A model generated the notes under the pieces. The model made no database searches. It had not been told where the DNA came from and worked only from the letters and a program-made list of their open reading frames with translations. The translations under genes were made by a program, and so were the position numbers. A stretch of 63,708 nt of DNA, from positions 62,085 through 125,792 of the forward strand of contig SSBO01000003.1 of the NCBI GenBank assembly GCA_005281725.1. The letters are read 5' to 3'. Origin of the DNA: Wuchereria bancrofti. Its lineage: Eukaryota > Nematoda > Chromadorea > Rhabditida > Onchocercidae. Shown here piece after piece: positions 12,274 to 24,716 of this stretch (the stretch's first letter is position 1; each line of letters begins with the position of its first letter).

Positions 12274-15200
12274 ATGGCTGAATACGATTTGACGAAAAGG
12301 ATGGCACCATTTTTCGATCTTCATTTAGTTATACCATTATTGGAGTTTATTGAACCAAGGAGTGTAAGTTAAATTATTTCTTTTTTTGTTGTTGTTTTGA
12401 ATTAGATTTTTTAGAAAGTTTTCTGTAGTGAAAATTTTTGAATGTTTATCTTTAATTTTTTCATTCTTCTGCTTTACTGCAGATTTTAATGTAATTTTTA
12501 CGCAAATTTTTGCAGAGTCTTTGCAAATTAAAATTTAAATTAAAGTGGATTTGCAATTGTTTGCTATCGCACATTTCAGTAGATTGGATGTGTTTGTATG
12601 TAGCTCTTTGAAATTTTACACGCTGGGTATCTTAATAAATTGTCTTCATAAGCTTTATGTTTGATTATGCGTGAAATTTAACCAAAGTAATTAATTCAAA
12701 TACATTTTCAGTTATTAAAATTATTTCTTCCAGATATATGACCATGATTCACTGATTAAAGTGCATCGTCGAGTTTTGCTGAAGACAAATATGATCGATA
12801 GCGTAATTGAAACTTATCCAGAAGGTGAAGTACCAAAGGAGCTAGAGCAACGAAAGATTGAAATCTTAAGCCAGGTATTTGTTATCTTCCATATTTAATA
12901 GTTTGGGACTTATTATAGGAATTATATTTAATTAAAATGTTATTTAAACAATTATGAATGATCTTTCCGTATTGCAAGGTTGTCAAATTATGTGCATTAG
13001 AATAATTAATACAATTATATGTCTCATTATTAATTATTTTATCGCATCATTTGCATAAATTTATATATTTGCATACTTATTTTTACTTATTTGTTTGCTC
13101 ATTTATTTGTTATGGACTTATAAAATCATGTTACAGCGCGAAAAACTGAAGGTTAAAGTGGATCCAGTTGTAGAAATTCTGGAGTCGGAGCCAGTGAAAG
13201 CAATGATGGATAGTCGAGAATTGACGAATAATCGAATTCTTGAATATGTTACTGCAAATCATGGGGTAGTTTTTATGACGATGGCTAGAATTTCACATAC
13301 TTTTTTTTGTAGGAAATATTTTAGACATTTCATCACAGTTACTACGTGGATAATGAGTTAGCTGGTCGTTCAGCATTTGGTAAAAGTAATCGAGGATTTC
13401 AATATCTTTCGAAAGTTTAAACGATAGATTCGTAAATGAAAAATAAAAGAAAAAAAAAAATGAAGGAGAGAAGATATTCTGATGATATATTTGTTTGTAA
13501 ACATATTCCTTAGAAACTGATAAGCGTCACATAAATTTACTGTTCCTTATAGCTTACTGAGGAGATGCTTGACTCGTTGTTTCGCTACGCCAAATTCCAG
13601 TACGAATGTGGTAATTACTCTGCTGCATCTTTATGTCTTGATTACTATCGTAATATTGTACCACAACAAAATCCAAACTATCTGAGTGCATTATATGGCA
13701 AATTGGCTTCCGAAATATTGCTACAGGTAAGTATAAATGAGGCAAATTAATGTTTCTGAGAAACTCTTTAGTGATAATGCTGATAATTAATCAGGGGTAC
13801 GATTTGTAGCATATGTCTGCACTGAAATGGTGCAGAATGGCATAATCGTTAATAATTTAATGTGTAACAGCAGAACTGAGATTTGCAAAATTTTGCCAAC
13901 AATTATTCTAACTAAATCATAATTATGGTCATCCAGAACTGAATATTTGTTTGTTGACTGCGCTGTATTCTTTTATTTCATTAATCCAGGAGGATATAAT
14001 CACTTTCATTTTTTCTGGGAAAATTGCATTTTGTCATAAACAATTAGTGAAGCGAAAAATACGAATTCCTTCTGATATATACCTTCGAGAGAAAAAGATT
14101 TTTGTTTTTTCCAGGAATGGACACATGCTAAAGATGATTTGACCAAATTACGAACATACATTGATTTTAATCCATTTGATACCGAATTAGAATCAGTGCA
14201 GCAGCGTGCATGGTTAATGCATTGGGCTCTTTTCGTTTATTTCAACTATCCGAAAGGACGTGATGAAATTGTTGAAATGTATCTCAATCAGCAGCCGTAT
14301 TTGAATACAATACAGGTAATTCTGTAATGTATATATGTTCTTTTATCTTTCCTATACTTTTTTATCCTGCAAGAAAAGTTACAAACATTCGTTTCCATAT
14401 ATACGCATTATACATGCTACTCCATTTCACGTGATTCAAAAGCGTACGGCATTCAGAATGTTTATATTACAGTAATTGCTTTCTCTTTAGCTCTTTTATT
14501 ATGCTTTACAATAATATCAACTCTTTTTTTTTCATTTTCTACATACAAAATATAAGTGATATATTTTGATTATTGTTTTAGATAGCTTGTCCGCATCTTT
14601 TACGATATTTGGCTGTAGCAGTTGTAACGAGCAAAACAAAGCAGAAAAATAGTTTGAAAGATTTAATCAAAGTAATCGATATTGTAAGTTATTTTATTGA
14701 AATATGAGCTAGATGTAATTATTAGTAAGTTGTTGCGAACGTATAAATTGTGCATACGACGAGGATAGGCTTATATCGATTTTATTATTGTATTATTCCT
14801 TGTTTCGATTGTTTAATTTTTTTTCAAACAGTTTCTGATTATTTAATGTTCTCTTTCTTCATTAATCATTTTTCTTTCAAGGAACGGCATAATTATGAAG
14901 ATCCAGTTACCGACTTCTTAACTTGTCTTTATATTAAGTATGATTTCGACGAGGCGCAAAAAAAGTTGAGGAAGTGCGAAGATGTCAGTTATTTTTTTTT
15001 TTTTTTTTTAAATGCTTTATAACATCTTTCTGGCTAAAACAAAGATTCCCGACACAAGCATGAATTATTATGGCAGTTTCAGGTTTTATCAAATGATTTC
15101 TTTCTAACTGCTTGCTTAGAAGATTTCCGAGAAAGTGCTAGGTTATTGATTTTCGAAATGTTCTGCAGAATTCATCAGTGTATTTCGATACAAATGCTTG

Positions 15201-15909
15201 CCGAGCGTCTTAATATGCAGCAGGTATATATATTCCAAAAAAATTTTTTTTTCTTTTTATAAGTTAAGGTAAGTCAATTAAAAAAAAAAATTTTTTTCTG
15301 AATAATTTTACGAGAGTTGTATTTCAGGTAGAAGCAGAAAGATGGATTGTTGATTTAATTAGAACTTATCGTATTGACGGTGCCAAAATTGACTCCAAAC
15401 TTGGACAGGTATGTTTATCGACATTGCTCGAAATTACATTCCGTAGAGCTTTATTATTATTTAAAATTGTGCTAGGTTATCGCCATGAAAGTTGGTATAA
15501 GGTGGAGATGTTGAATAGTTCGAATGATGCTTTTTATATTTCTGTTTCTATTTCCATAGCTGATTAGTTTGTTTTAAAGGTTGTTATGGGTGCTAAAACT
15601 ACATCTGTTCATGAGCAAGTGATGGAAAATACGAAACGATTGACATTTCGAGCGCAGCAAATTGCTCTACAATTGGAAAAAATGAAATTAGACAAGAAAG
15701 TATGCATTTTCGATTTCATATGATTTTCAATTTCATATGATTTTTGTGAAGTACTTTCGAAATTTTTAAAGGCATATTGTCGCATTTATTGCTATGGTGC
15801 CATTTTCACGTTGTTAGTAGATATTGTTCATGTGTACATTGTTTTAAAAATGGAATTTCAAATCTAAATTTCTAAATTTCAGGGCACTTGGAAGGCTGAA
15901 TTATCATGA
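12274..15909 (+). CDS. eif-3.E: Eukaryotic translation initiation factor 3 subunit E (eIF3e/INT6)
   Basis: Eleven exons: 12274-12363, 12734-12874, 13137-13265, 13553-13726, 14115-14315, 14582-14683, 14882-14983, 15083-15223, 15328-15408, 15580-15699, 15883-15909. All junctions are phase 0 and give 435 aa (human 445). It begins MAEYDLTKR, as in other eIF3e proteins. The N-terminal domain carries [12 protein letters not shown] and the PCI domain carries [20 protein letters not shown] and DSKLGQVVMG. eIF3e is a core PCI subunit of the eIF3 complex, which recruits mRNA to the 40S subunit. The donor of exon 7 is GTCAGT rather than the usual GTAAGT; the frame and the family sequence CEDVLSNDFF across the junction support it. 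The C-terminal tail is shorter than in vertebrates and ends after a 27-nt last exon. Confidence 0.97.
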
Positions 15910-17145
15910 TATTAATTACATTGGAAGTAATTTGTGATCAAATGATTGCATTTCTGGGTTGTGAGAGCTTTTTTTTCTGCTGCTTATCTGAATTGTTTGA
16001 AAGCTTTAATATCGCCAATCCTTGAAATCTTTTCCATGCTTTTGTCGTGAAAAAAGCATAAAATGGTGCGGGATATTCAATTTAGCACTGATTTTTTAGC
16101 CGGTCATTCATTTTCATTTGTATATTCTGTTCTTTGTTTAAATTTTGGACAGAATGATAACTGGTTGGATGATTTATCTGTATCATGCAATAAAGAAATG
16201 TGACTTGTTGTGGAATTATCAATACAAAATTTGATCTTTTTATCTGCTGTTATAAAATCCCATAAATCGATTGATTTTTTTTTTTGTTTTAAAAGATTAG
16301 GCAGCTTTTTGATATTAAAAGATTAGTGTAATATTATTAAACAATAACGAATTAAATTTTTCGAATAATTTGAATCATTTTAATCGAATGTTGTCCACAA
16401 TGTGACAGATATTCTTCCCAATGGACAGGAAAGAGTAATTAATTGTTTAGCTTAATGTGTACAGAGAAATTTGAATTATTATTAACTTTACAAATTTTAC
16501 AAATGATATAACTAGAATGAAATGTATTTCTAAACACATTAAATACATTGAATTCTATTACCTTTTAGTAATTGTACTAGAAGTCACGGAAATTATACTG
16601 GAACTAAATTAATATTTTAATAAGTTTTAATTTCGATTAATCTTATGATAATCTAATTTTTCCAGTAAAAGATATTTATTGAATTTATACTTTGTTATTT
16701 TGTTTTTGTTCAATGGTTGTACTATTTTTGAATAAAATAAACAAAATGATAATAATACTCTTCTTTTTTTAAAAGATATTCTTAATTTCCTTGTAGGTAG
16801 ATTTGAATTATGAATGAAAAGTTTAGTATTAGATTTATGAATTGATCTGAAAATATTTTATAAGTTTTTCTTAACTGATCTACAATTATCCATCAACAAT
16901 TTGATATGATAAACAGTGATATAATCATAATCTTGCAAGCATTTATCGATTATTTAGTACTTTCCAATGCAATACAAATGCTCAAATGATATAATTGATC
17001 TATAAATCTTTGATAATTTTATATTTATCACATTGTTAGCTTATCAGATAATAATCAGAAGATATTTACTGTTATCATTTATCAATAGTTATTTCAATCT
17101 CATTTATCTTCCATAAATTGATAATAGTTATTTCAATCAATTGTT
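15910..17145. other. Convergent intergenic region, eIF3e / BTB gene
   Basis: 1.2 kb between the 3' ends of two converging genes. It holds both 3' UTRs and no coding content that I can see. Confidence 0.65.
16189..16194 (+). promoter_or_regulatory. Candidate poly(A) signal of eIF3e
   Basis: AATAAA 280 nt after the stop codon of eIF3e. A second AATAAA lies at 16731. Confidence 0.45.
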
Positions 17146-20100
17146 TCATTTATTCCGTAATTCTGATTTATCAGTAGTTGTTGATGTTATCGATGAGCTT
17201 TGATCTGTTTCACTACTATAATCACTACTCTTATCACTACTAGTTGTAACGCTTCTCGTATTGTTTGACTTATAATACGTCGAACGATCTGAAAAGAAAA
17301 AAATTTATAGTGCAATTTAATTATTGCAGTAAATTTTTTTAAACAAAAAAAAAAATTTATGTTCAAAAATAAACGTTCATTAATCAATTATATAACGTAA
17401 CGTACGTTAGCAAACGTGATAAAAAAAAAACCTTCACTTTCAGGTGAACTACCAGCTGTTTTACGTTGACTTTTTGATTGTTTATTTTTGCTACCTTTTG
17501 TTGTTTTATCTGAGGTGGAAAAAAAAATTTTAAACAATAACTTTTTTATGCTTATTTAAGTAGAAATTGAATTTCTCCCTAAAATTTCCAACTTTTTTTT
17601 GTCTTTGTAAAGTTTTACGAAATTTATCATTTTAAATTCTTTTTTTTTCTCATTTCAATTTCATGTTTAACTACAAACAATTACTAATTATTCAATAATT
17701 TTATTTCTAAATAATTTTGATCTATGCTTTCTAATATTATTTCCTCTCTTTCCCCCTCTCTCCCTCTCTCTCTCTCTCCTCTCTCTCCTCTGCGTCCTCC
17801 CTTTTCTTTCATAATTTAAAAATGTTATATGAAAATTGAACGAAAATTATTCTTCCAAAAAACTTTCAAAAGTAATTGTATTTTTTTTAAATAAGAAGTT
17901 GATAAATGATAATTAAATAAAATTTGAAAATTACTTTTACTTTATTTTAATTTCTTTTTCTAGAAAAATTTCGGATAAACTTTTATCACTTTAAATCTAT
18001 CCAAAATTTTTCCATTTATTCATTTAAAAAAAAAAAAATGCAATTAAAATATTTTTAATGTTTGAAAGAAAGAAAAAAAAAAAAGGAAAATAAATTTTCA
18101 TACCATTTCCATCTTTTGATGCTTTCTTTTCATCTTTTTCATTCTTATTTACAATATCCTTTTTTTCTGAGGAAAAATTATAAATCTTTTTCTTTTTTTT
18201 TTACAAATTAATTTTATAAATTTTAATTGTTTTTTTTATTATACAATCCATTATTTCACTTTTATTTAGTTTAAACAAATATAAAATTTCAATGAAATTA
18301 TGTAAGAAAAAAGAAACCTTTCGTTAATTCTGTCACTGTTGGCATTGTATTACGCTTTTGTCTACCTATAATTAATTAAATTAATTAATTAAATTAAAAT
18401 TTTGCTATTTTATTAAAATTTTCTGTAGTTAATTAAAATATATATTATATGCATTTGTACACATTTGCATATTTTATTTCTTAACTTTATAAAATAAACA
18501 TTTCAGCGTTAAATTATATTCCTAAATTTTTTTGATTATCTCAAAAATAAGAAAGAAAATTAACTAAATGATATAAAAAAATATAAAAGAAAAAAAAATT
18601 TTTTTTTTCTAATATTAAAAAAAATAAATTTCACTAAAGAAAGTGAAATAATTGCTATAGTTTAAATTATTTAAATATTAATTATAACAATTTAAACATA
18701 TCTTTATATTCTTTTGCGTAATCTGCCATACGTTCAGCACGTGTCGTACGTCGTTTTTGTGAAATGCTAAATATTGAACGTTTCATATCTTTACCTTCAC
18801 TAATTACTTCACTTTTTTTATCATCTGATACTTGTGNTTTTACGAAATTTATCATTTTAAATTCTTTTTTTTTCTCATTTCAATTTCATGTTTAACTACA
18901 AACAATTACTAATTATTCAATAATTTTATTTCTAAATAATTTTGATCTATGCTTTCTAATATTATTTCCTCTCTTTCCCCCTCTCTCCCTCTCTCTCTCT
19001 CTCCTCTCTCTCCTCTGCGTCCTCCCTTTTCTTTCATAATTTAAAAATGTTATATGAAAATTGAACGAAAATTATTCTTCCAAAAAACTTTCAAAAGTAA
19101 TTGTATTTTTTTTAAATAAGAAGTTGATAAATGATAATTAAATAAAATTTGAAAATTACTTTTACTTTATTTTAATTTCTTTTTCTAGAAAAATTTCGGA
19201 TAAACTTTTATCACTTTAAATCTATCCAAAATTTTTCCATTTATTCATTTAAAAAAAAAAATGCAATTAAAATATTTTTAATGTTTGAAAGAAAGAAAAA
19301 AAAAAAAGGAAAATAAATTTTCATACCATTTCCATCTTTTGATGCTTTCTTTTCATCTTTTTCATTCTTATTTACAATATCCTTTTTTTCTGAGGAAAAA
19401 TTATAAATCTTTTTCTTTTTTTTTTACAAATTAATTTTATAAATTTTAATTGTTTTTTTTATTATACAATCCATTATTTCACTTTTATTTAGTTTAAACA
19501 AATATAAAATTTCAATGAAATTATGTAAGAAAAAAGAAACCTTTCGTTAATTCTGTCACTGTTGGCATTGTATTACGCTTTTGTCTACCTATAATTAATT
19601 AAATTAATTAATTAAATTAAAATTTTGCTATTTTATTAAAATTTTCTGTAGTTAATTAAAATATATATTATATGCATTTGTACACATTTGCATATTTTAT
19701 TTCTTAACTTTATAAAATAAACATTTCAGCGTTAAATTATATTCCTAAATTTTTTTGATTATCTCAAAAATAAGAAAGAAAATTAACTAAATGATATAAA
19801 AAAATATAAAAGAAAAAAAAATTTTTTTTTTCTAATATTAAAAAAAATAAATTTCACTAAAGAAAGTGAAATAATTGCTATAGTTTAAATTATTTAAATA
19901 TTAATTATAACAATTTAAACATATCTTTATATTCTTTTGCGTAATCTGCCATACGTTCAGCACGTGTCGTACGTCGTTTTTGTGAAATGCTAAATATTGA
20001 ACGTTTCATATCTTTACCTTCACTAATTACTTCACTTTTTTTATCATCTGATACTTGTGATGGTGATACTTCTGAAAAAAAAAAAAATTCCATCCTCTTT

Positions 20101-23100
20101 TAATTTGTTTTTTTTTTTTTTTTAAATATCGTTAAAATTTAAAGGAAAAAAAAGTGAAAAAATCACTGAATAGATATTTAAGAATAATATTTATGATTTA
20201 ATTTTTTTTTCCGCTTTTTTTTTCTTTTTTTTCTTTAAATTATAAATTTAATTATTTTATCTAATTAGAATAATTTTATAATTTAATAAAATCTTTTAAA
20301 GAAAAAAAAAGGAACAGAAATAAAGTTAACAAAAAATTTTTTTTATTGATTACTTGGTTTAGCTGTAATATAAGATGATTTAATTGGCGGTGCTTTTCTT
20401 CGATATAAAATTTTTCGACTTGGTACATTAATACTAAAAATCATTAAAGTATTTTAAATATATTATTTCAATTTTGTATTAATTAAGTTTTTTTTTCCTT
20501 CTTCTTTCTGCTAATTTATTTATTTTAATAGCAAATGATTTAAAAGTTATCGAAATTTGCATAAATCATACAAAAATGCAACATTTAAAATTTTTTAAAG
20601 TTATTCATATATACTTAAATATGAAATGATTAAATTTAATCAAAATTATTTCATGCGAAAAATTTTTCAACTAATTAATTTTAATTACAAATTGTTAGCA
20701 TTTATTTTTTTATGCATATGTAATATACGTTTATTCTTCTTTTTTCTTTTTTTGCATTCTAAAATTGTTAAGAAAAATATTTATAATAATTTTTTTTTAA
20801 TTTATTTTTTTTTTTTTTAAAAAAATCTTACATAAATTGTTGATAATCAATTTTAGTACCACATCGTTTGTATGAATTATGTTCAGCTAATACACATACA
20901 CGATAAGCATTTGTATTATTAAAAGTGTAATGAACAAATGCTGACATCTAAAATTTAATTTAAAATGGAATTTATATTCTTTTTTTTTAACAAATAAATA
21001 AATGCATGAATAGATAGGTAAATAAATAAATAAACAAAAGATAGATAAACAAAAGAATTAAATAAATAAATATATACAAATTATGTAAGATTTTTTTAAA
21101 AAATAATTAAATTAAAAAGAAAATTACAAATACTTTTCTTAACAATTTTAGAATACAAAAAAAAAAAAAAGAATGAAAATATAATTTATAACATATATAA
21201 TAGGCATAAGTACATATAATTAATAAGTATAATTAATTAACGAATCAATATTTCAAGAATTAAACTTTAATTTAAAACTATTTTGCATTAATTGCATGCA
21301 TCTTTTTTTTTAAAAAAAAAAAAAAAAACAAAAATAAAAACTTACTATTTGTGCATACTTAGGCATAGCTTTGGTAAGCGTGAAAAGATCAGAACGTTGA
21401 TTAGGCGTCAAATTAACAACACGTACGCAACGTAAGATTAAATGAGAAAAGTGAATACGTTCCGGTTTAGCAGCTAACCATGAAATAGCTGTTTCTACTA
21501 CATCAAATTCATTGCTTATATTTAGATCACATCTGTCAATCAATTATTTATCCATAAAAAAAGAATTTAAAAAAAAAAAAAAAAACAATAATTACAAAAT
21601 AAATTTATTCTTATACTTGTAAAAAAAATTTAGTTTAATTAATTGATTAGTTAATTAACTAAACCAATCAATCAAATTTATACATATATTTGCAAATAAA
21701 TTACTCACTTAATCAAAATAAATTCTCAATAAATTCAGTTCAACATTTTGATCTTAAATTAAGTGAAACATTTGATGCAAAAATTAAAATAATTAAATGA
21801 AACATTTGAAAAAACCATCCATCCTTTTTATAAATTTGATGCAAAAACATTTGAATAAATAATTAAACATACACATCAAAAAAGATGAAAAAATTAAGTG
21901 AAATATTTAAAAAAACCATTCTTTTTATAAATTTGATGCAAAAAATAAAAAAAAATTAAATGAAACATTTGAAAAACCATCTATCCTTTTTATTAATTTC
22001 ATGCAAAAAATAGAAAAATAAATAATTAAATACATATATATATCACAAATTAATTAATTAATCAAATAAAAATTAAGTAAACCGATCCAAAATACGAAGC
22101 ATAGCATCAAGTGGGACATCATTAAATGATGACATCTTTCGAATAATTTGAAATTTGCTAACAGCAATATCAATAACTTTTCGTCCTAATGTTGTATCCA
22201 ATAATAATTGCACACTAATCATTGCTAATGTATGCACCAGGAATTGTTCATTTTGTGTAATTGAAATTAAAATAAACTATAAAAAATTAAATTTGAATTA
22301 TAAAATTAAAAATAAACTACAAAAAAAAAATTAAATGAAAAGATACAAAAAAAAAATATTAAATTAAAAATAAACTATATGGAAAAATTAGATTAAATTT
22401 AATTGTAACATGAATTTATAATTTATTTGAAAAATTTGTAAGTTTATTAAAATTTGAAATAAATTTAAAAATGAAGAAATAAATTAATTTCAAAAGAAAA
22501 ATATTTAATTATTCATATGTATGAATTTCATTTTATTTCGCGAGAAATTTATTTGTTTGTGTGTTTTTTCGTCTTCTCTTCCTCCTTTTTTAAATTTAAA
22601 TTAATATACATAATAATTAAGTGAGTGTTTAAGTTTAAAATAAGAAAAAAATTTTATTATATTAAAAGTAATTTATTCAATTATAATAATTAATTGCAAT
22701 TTATTTAAAATGTACTGTTTAAAAAAATAATTTTTTTTTTTCACTTTTAACAATATATTTTGATATTATTGTTAATTTTTTCAGTTTTTTTTTCTCTCTT
22801 CAAAGGAAAAACTATTTGCAATTATTAACACTGATTATTTAACCAATTAAATAAATTAATTTAAAAATTAAATAATTATTTAAGTGTTAAAATTAAATAA
22901 TTAATTAAATAAATTAATTTCAGAAAAAATACAAAAAAAAAAATTTACTTTATCAATTTTTTCTAATAAAGATTCCATTTCTAAAAGATATGCAATTTCT
23001 GTCATATCACCAAGAATTGAATTTGTAATTCGTGCTTTAGTATTACCATCAGTTGTCATATAATCAACTAACGTTGACAATGCTGTCACATCGTAATTGG

Positions 23101-23854
23101 TAAAATCTAATATTTTTGGTACTTTACCATCCTTTTCTAACTGTAAATTTAAAATTTTAATAATTTTATAAATTTTCTCAATTATTTTATCTTTTTATTT
23201 AATAATTTTGTAAATTTGCTCAATTATTTTATCGTTTTATTGTTTTATGTTTTATTATATTTTCTTTTATTTTCATTTTTAGCTATATTTTTTTTTATCA
23301 ATTAATCAATTGCTGAAAATTAATTATATTATTAAATTAAAATGATTGATTTAAAAATTTTATTTTTATGATGAAAATTTCATAATTCATATATGACAAT
23401 AAAAAATCTTAAAATAAATTGCATTATATTTGTCAATTTCTTAACCTGTTTAATTTTCTTGGAATGTTCTTTTAGAAGATCCTTTTCTTGTTTTATAGTT
23501 ATTATAATTATTATTATCATCATTATTACCATTATTATTATTATTATCATTATTATTATTATTGTGATTATAATTTTTTATCAACTAATCAATTGCTAAA
23601 AATGTGAAAAATTAATATTATTAAACTAAAATGATTGATTTAAAAATTTTATTTTTATGATGAAAATTTCATAATTCATATATGACAATAAAAATTTTTG
23701 AAATAAATTGCATTATATTTATCAATTTGTTAACCTGTTTAATTTTCTTGGAATGTTCTTTTAGAAGATCAATATCAATTGCAAAATCATCTTTGTGACT
23801 GTGAAAAATTATTTTGCGAACTTTTTCTGATCTGACGAATAATTTAAATAACAT
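17146..23854 (-). CDS. Divergent BTB-BACK domain protein with Ser/Lys-rich tail
   Basis: Model, in transcript order: 23854-23735, 23140-22949, 22276-22083, 21532-21346, 20947-20832, 20433-20354, 20071-20018, 19588-19541, 19389-19327, 17509-17432, 17288-17146. All phases agree, giving about 424 aa. Exons 1-3 form a BTB-like fold (short matches such as KVPKILDFTNYDVTALSTLV and AYLLEMESLLEK). Exons 3-4 form a BACK-like helical region (FDVVETAISWLAAKPE, ILRCVRVVNLTP). No kelch repeats follow. The tail consists of short Lys/Ser-rich exons ending TTTDKSELRNK. Family members often act as Cul3 substrate adaptors, but nothing here proves that. The start ATG is preceded directly by an in-frame TAA. Exons at 18104-18166 and 18318-18365 repeat 19327-19389 and 19541-19588 inside a 1.2-kb duplication around an N, so only one set is counted. 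Alternative C-termini are likely. Confidence 0.75.
17613..18836. repeat. Duplicated 1.2-kb block, copy 1 (probable assembly artefact)
   Basis: 1224 bp identical to 18838-20059 except for an A-run (13 A near 18025, 11 A in the other copy). It ends abruptly mid-exon at the N at 18837. It contains copies of two complete BTB-gene tail exons and a truncated third (18795-18836). Confidence 0.95.
18837..18837. other. Ambiguous base N at a contig join
   Basis: The only N in the window lies exactly at the boundary between two near-identical 1.2-kb blocks. This is typical of two overlapping contig ends placed next to each other instead of being merged. Confidence 0.9.
18838..20059. repeat. Duplicated 1.2-kb block, copy 2
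   Basis: 1222 bp matching 17613-18836 base for base apart from a 2-nt homopolymer difference. This copy continues leftward in transcript order into the intact acceptor of the exon at 20018-20071, so it is the copy used for the gene model. Confidence 0.95.
19916..20017 (-). other. Alternative C-terminal extension of the BTB gene exon
   Basis: If the GTAAAG donor after 20018 is not used, the frame stays open for 33 more residues with coding-like content (ISQKRRTTRAERMADYAKEY) and stops with TAA at 19916-19918. A truncated copy of the same stretch lies at 18693-18794. It is either an alternative 3' end or the true end of the gene with the downstream short exons belonging to other isoforms. Confidence 0.5.
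23292..23482. repeat. Direct duplicate carrying part of a BTB-gene exon, copy A
   Basis: About 190 bp similar to 23574-23774, with a few substitutions and small indels. On the minus strand it keeps the last codons of exon 1 (DLLKEHSKKIKQ) and a GTTAAG donor, but lacks the exon's 5' part. Between the copies is an (ATT)n tract with ATC interruptions. Confidence 0.85.
23574..23774. repeat. Direct duplicate carrying part of a BTB-gene exon, copy B
   Basis: This is the parental-looking copy. Its right end lies inside the complete exon 23735-23854 and includes that exon's GTTAAC donor on the minus strand. Confidence 0.85.
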
Positions 23855-24716
23855 TTACAGAATGAGTAAATTAAATTATTAACAGCTAAAATCTAAATGG
23901 AAAGAGAAAAGAAATCTAACTAATTAGTAATTAAATAATAATTAAAACAATCCAAAAAAAACAATGATACATTACTAAAATGATATCATTTTAGATATTA
24001 AACTTATTAAATTAGAGAAATATCTTTAAAAAAAACCAATTAACTTTGTTTTATTTTGCTCTGCCATTATCAGCCGTTCGATATAACACTAAAATAATGA
24101 TATGATAATAATTTATATGATAACATTATATTATTCAACTATGACAATACTTTTTTTTCTTTCTTTATGCATATTTTTTTAACTTTTTACTATCATATTT
24201 TTTATCAGAAATAATTTTGCATAATTAAATCAATAAATAAATCCATTATATAAAAATTCGTCTGTAAAGAAAAAATGTTATTTAAATAATACAAATATTT
24301 ATTCGAATAAAAACTTTAAATATTTATTTCCGTCATATCTTTCTTTCGCTGCATTTTTGTTCTGCACTTAATCCATTCGAAATTTCAATGATATCCAAAG
24401 ATGAAAGTTGTTTATTATAACCCGAAGAATATGTATGCAGTAAAAACAATAAACAATAGTATATACATTAAAGTTAATTACTGTTACAAAACATATAATA
24501 AACAAATATTCCCAGAATTGATATGTATCCATAAATTAGAATCATCTGAGTAGAATTTTTAATGCACTAACAAAAATGACTGAAAGAAACCTTCAGACCA
24601 AAAAAATTATCACCGTAAATAGATCAAAAACAATGCATAGAAATACTCACAGCTATGCATATTAACAAAAGTAAACAAAAAAAAAAAAAAAAAAAAGAAA
24701 GAAATCAAATCCAAAT
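23855..24716. other. Intergenic, between co-oriented COG8 and BTB genes
   Basis: 860 bp of AT-rich sequence with no coding content seen. It must contain the COG8 3' UTR and the BTB gene promoter or SL acceptor; neither could be pinpointed. Confidence 0.6.

Noticed and set aside
23393..23599. 68-codon frame with Ile-rich tail
   Set aside because: It runs through an ATT microsatellite and lies antisense within an intron of the BTB gene.
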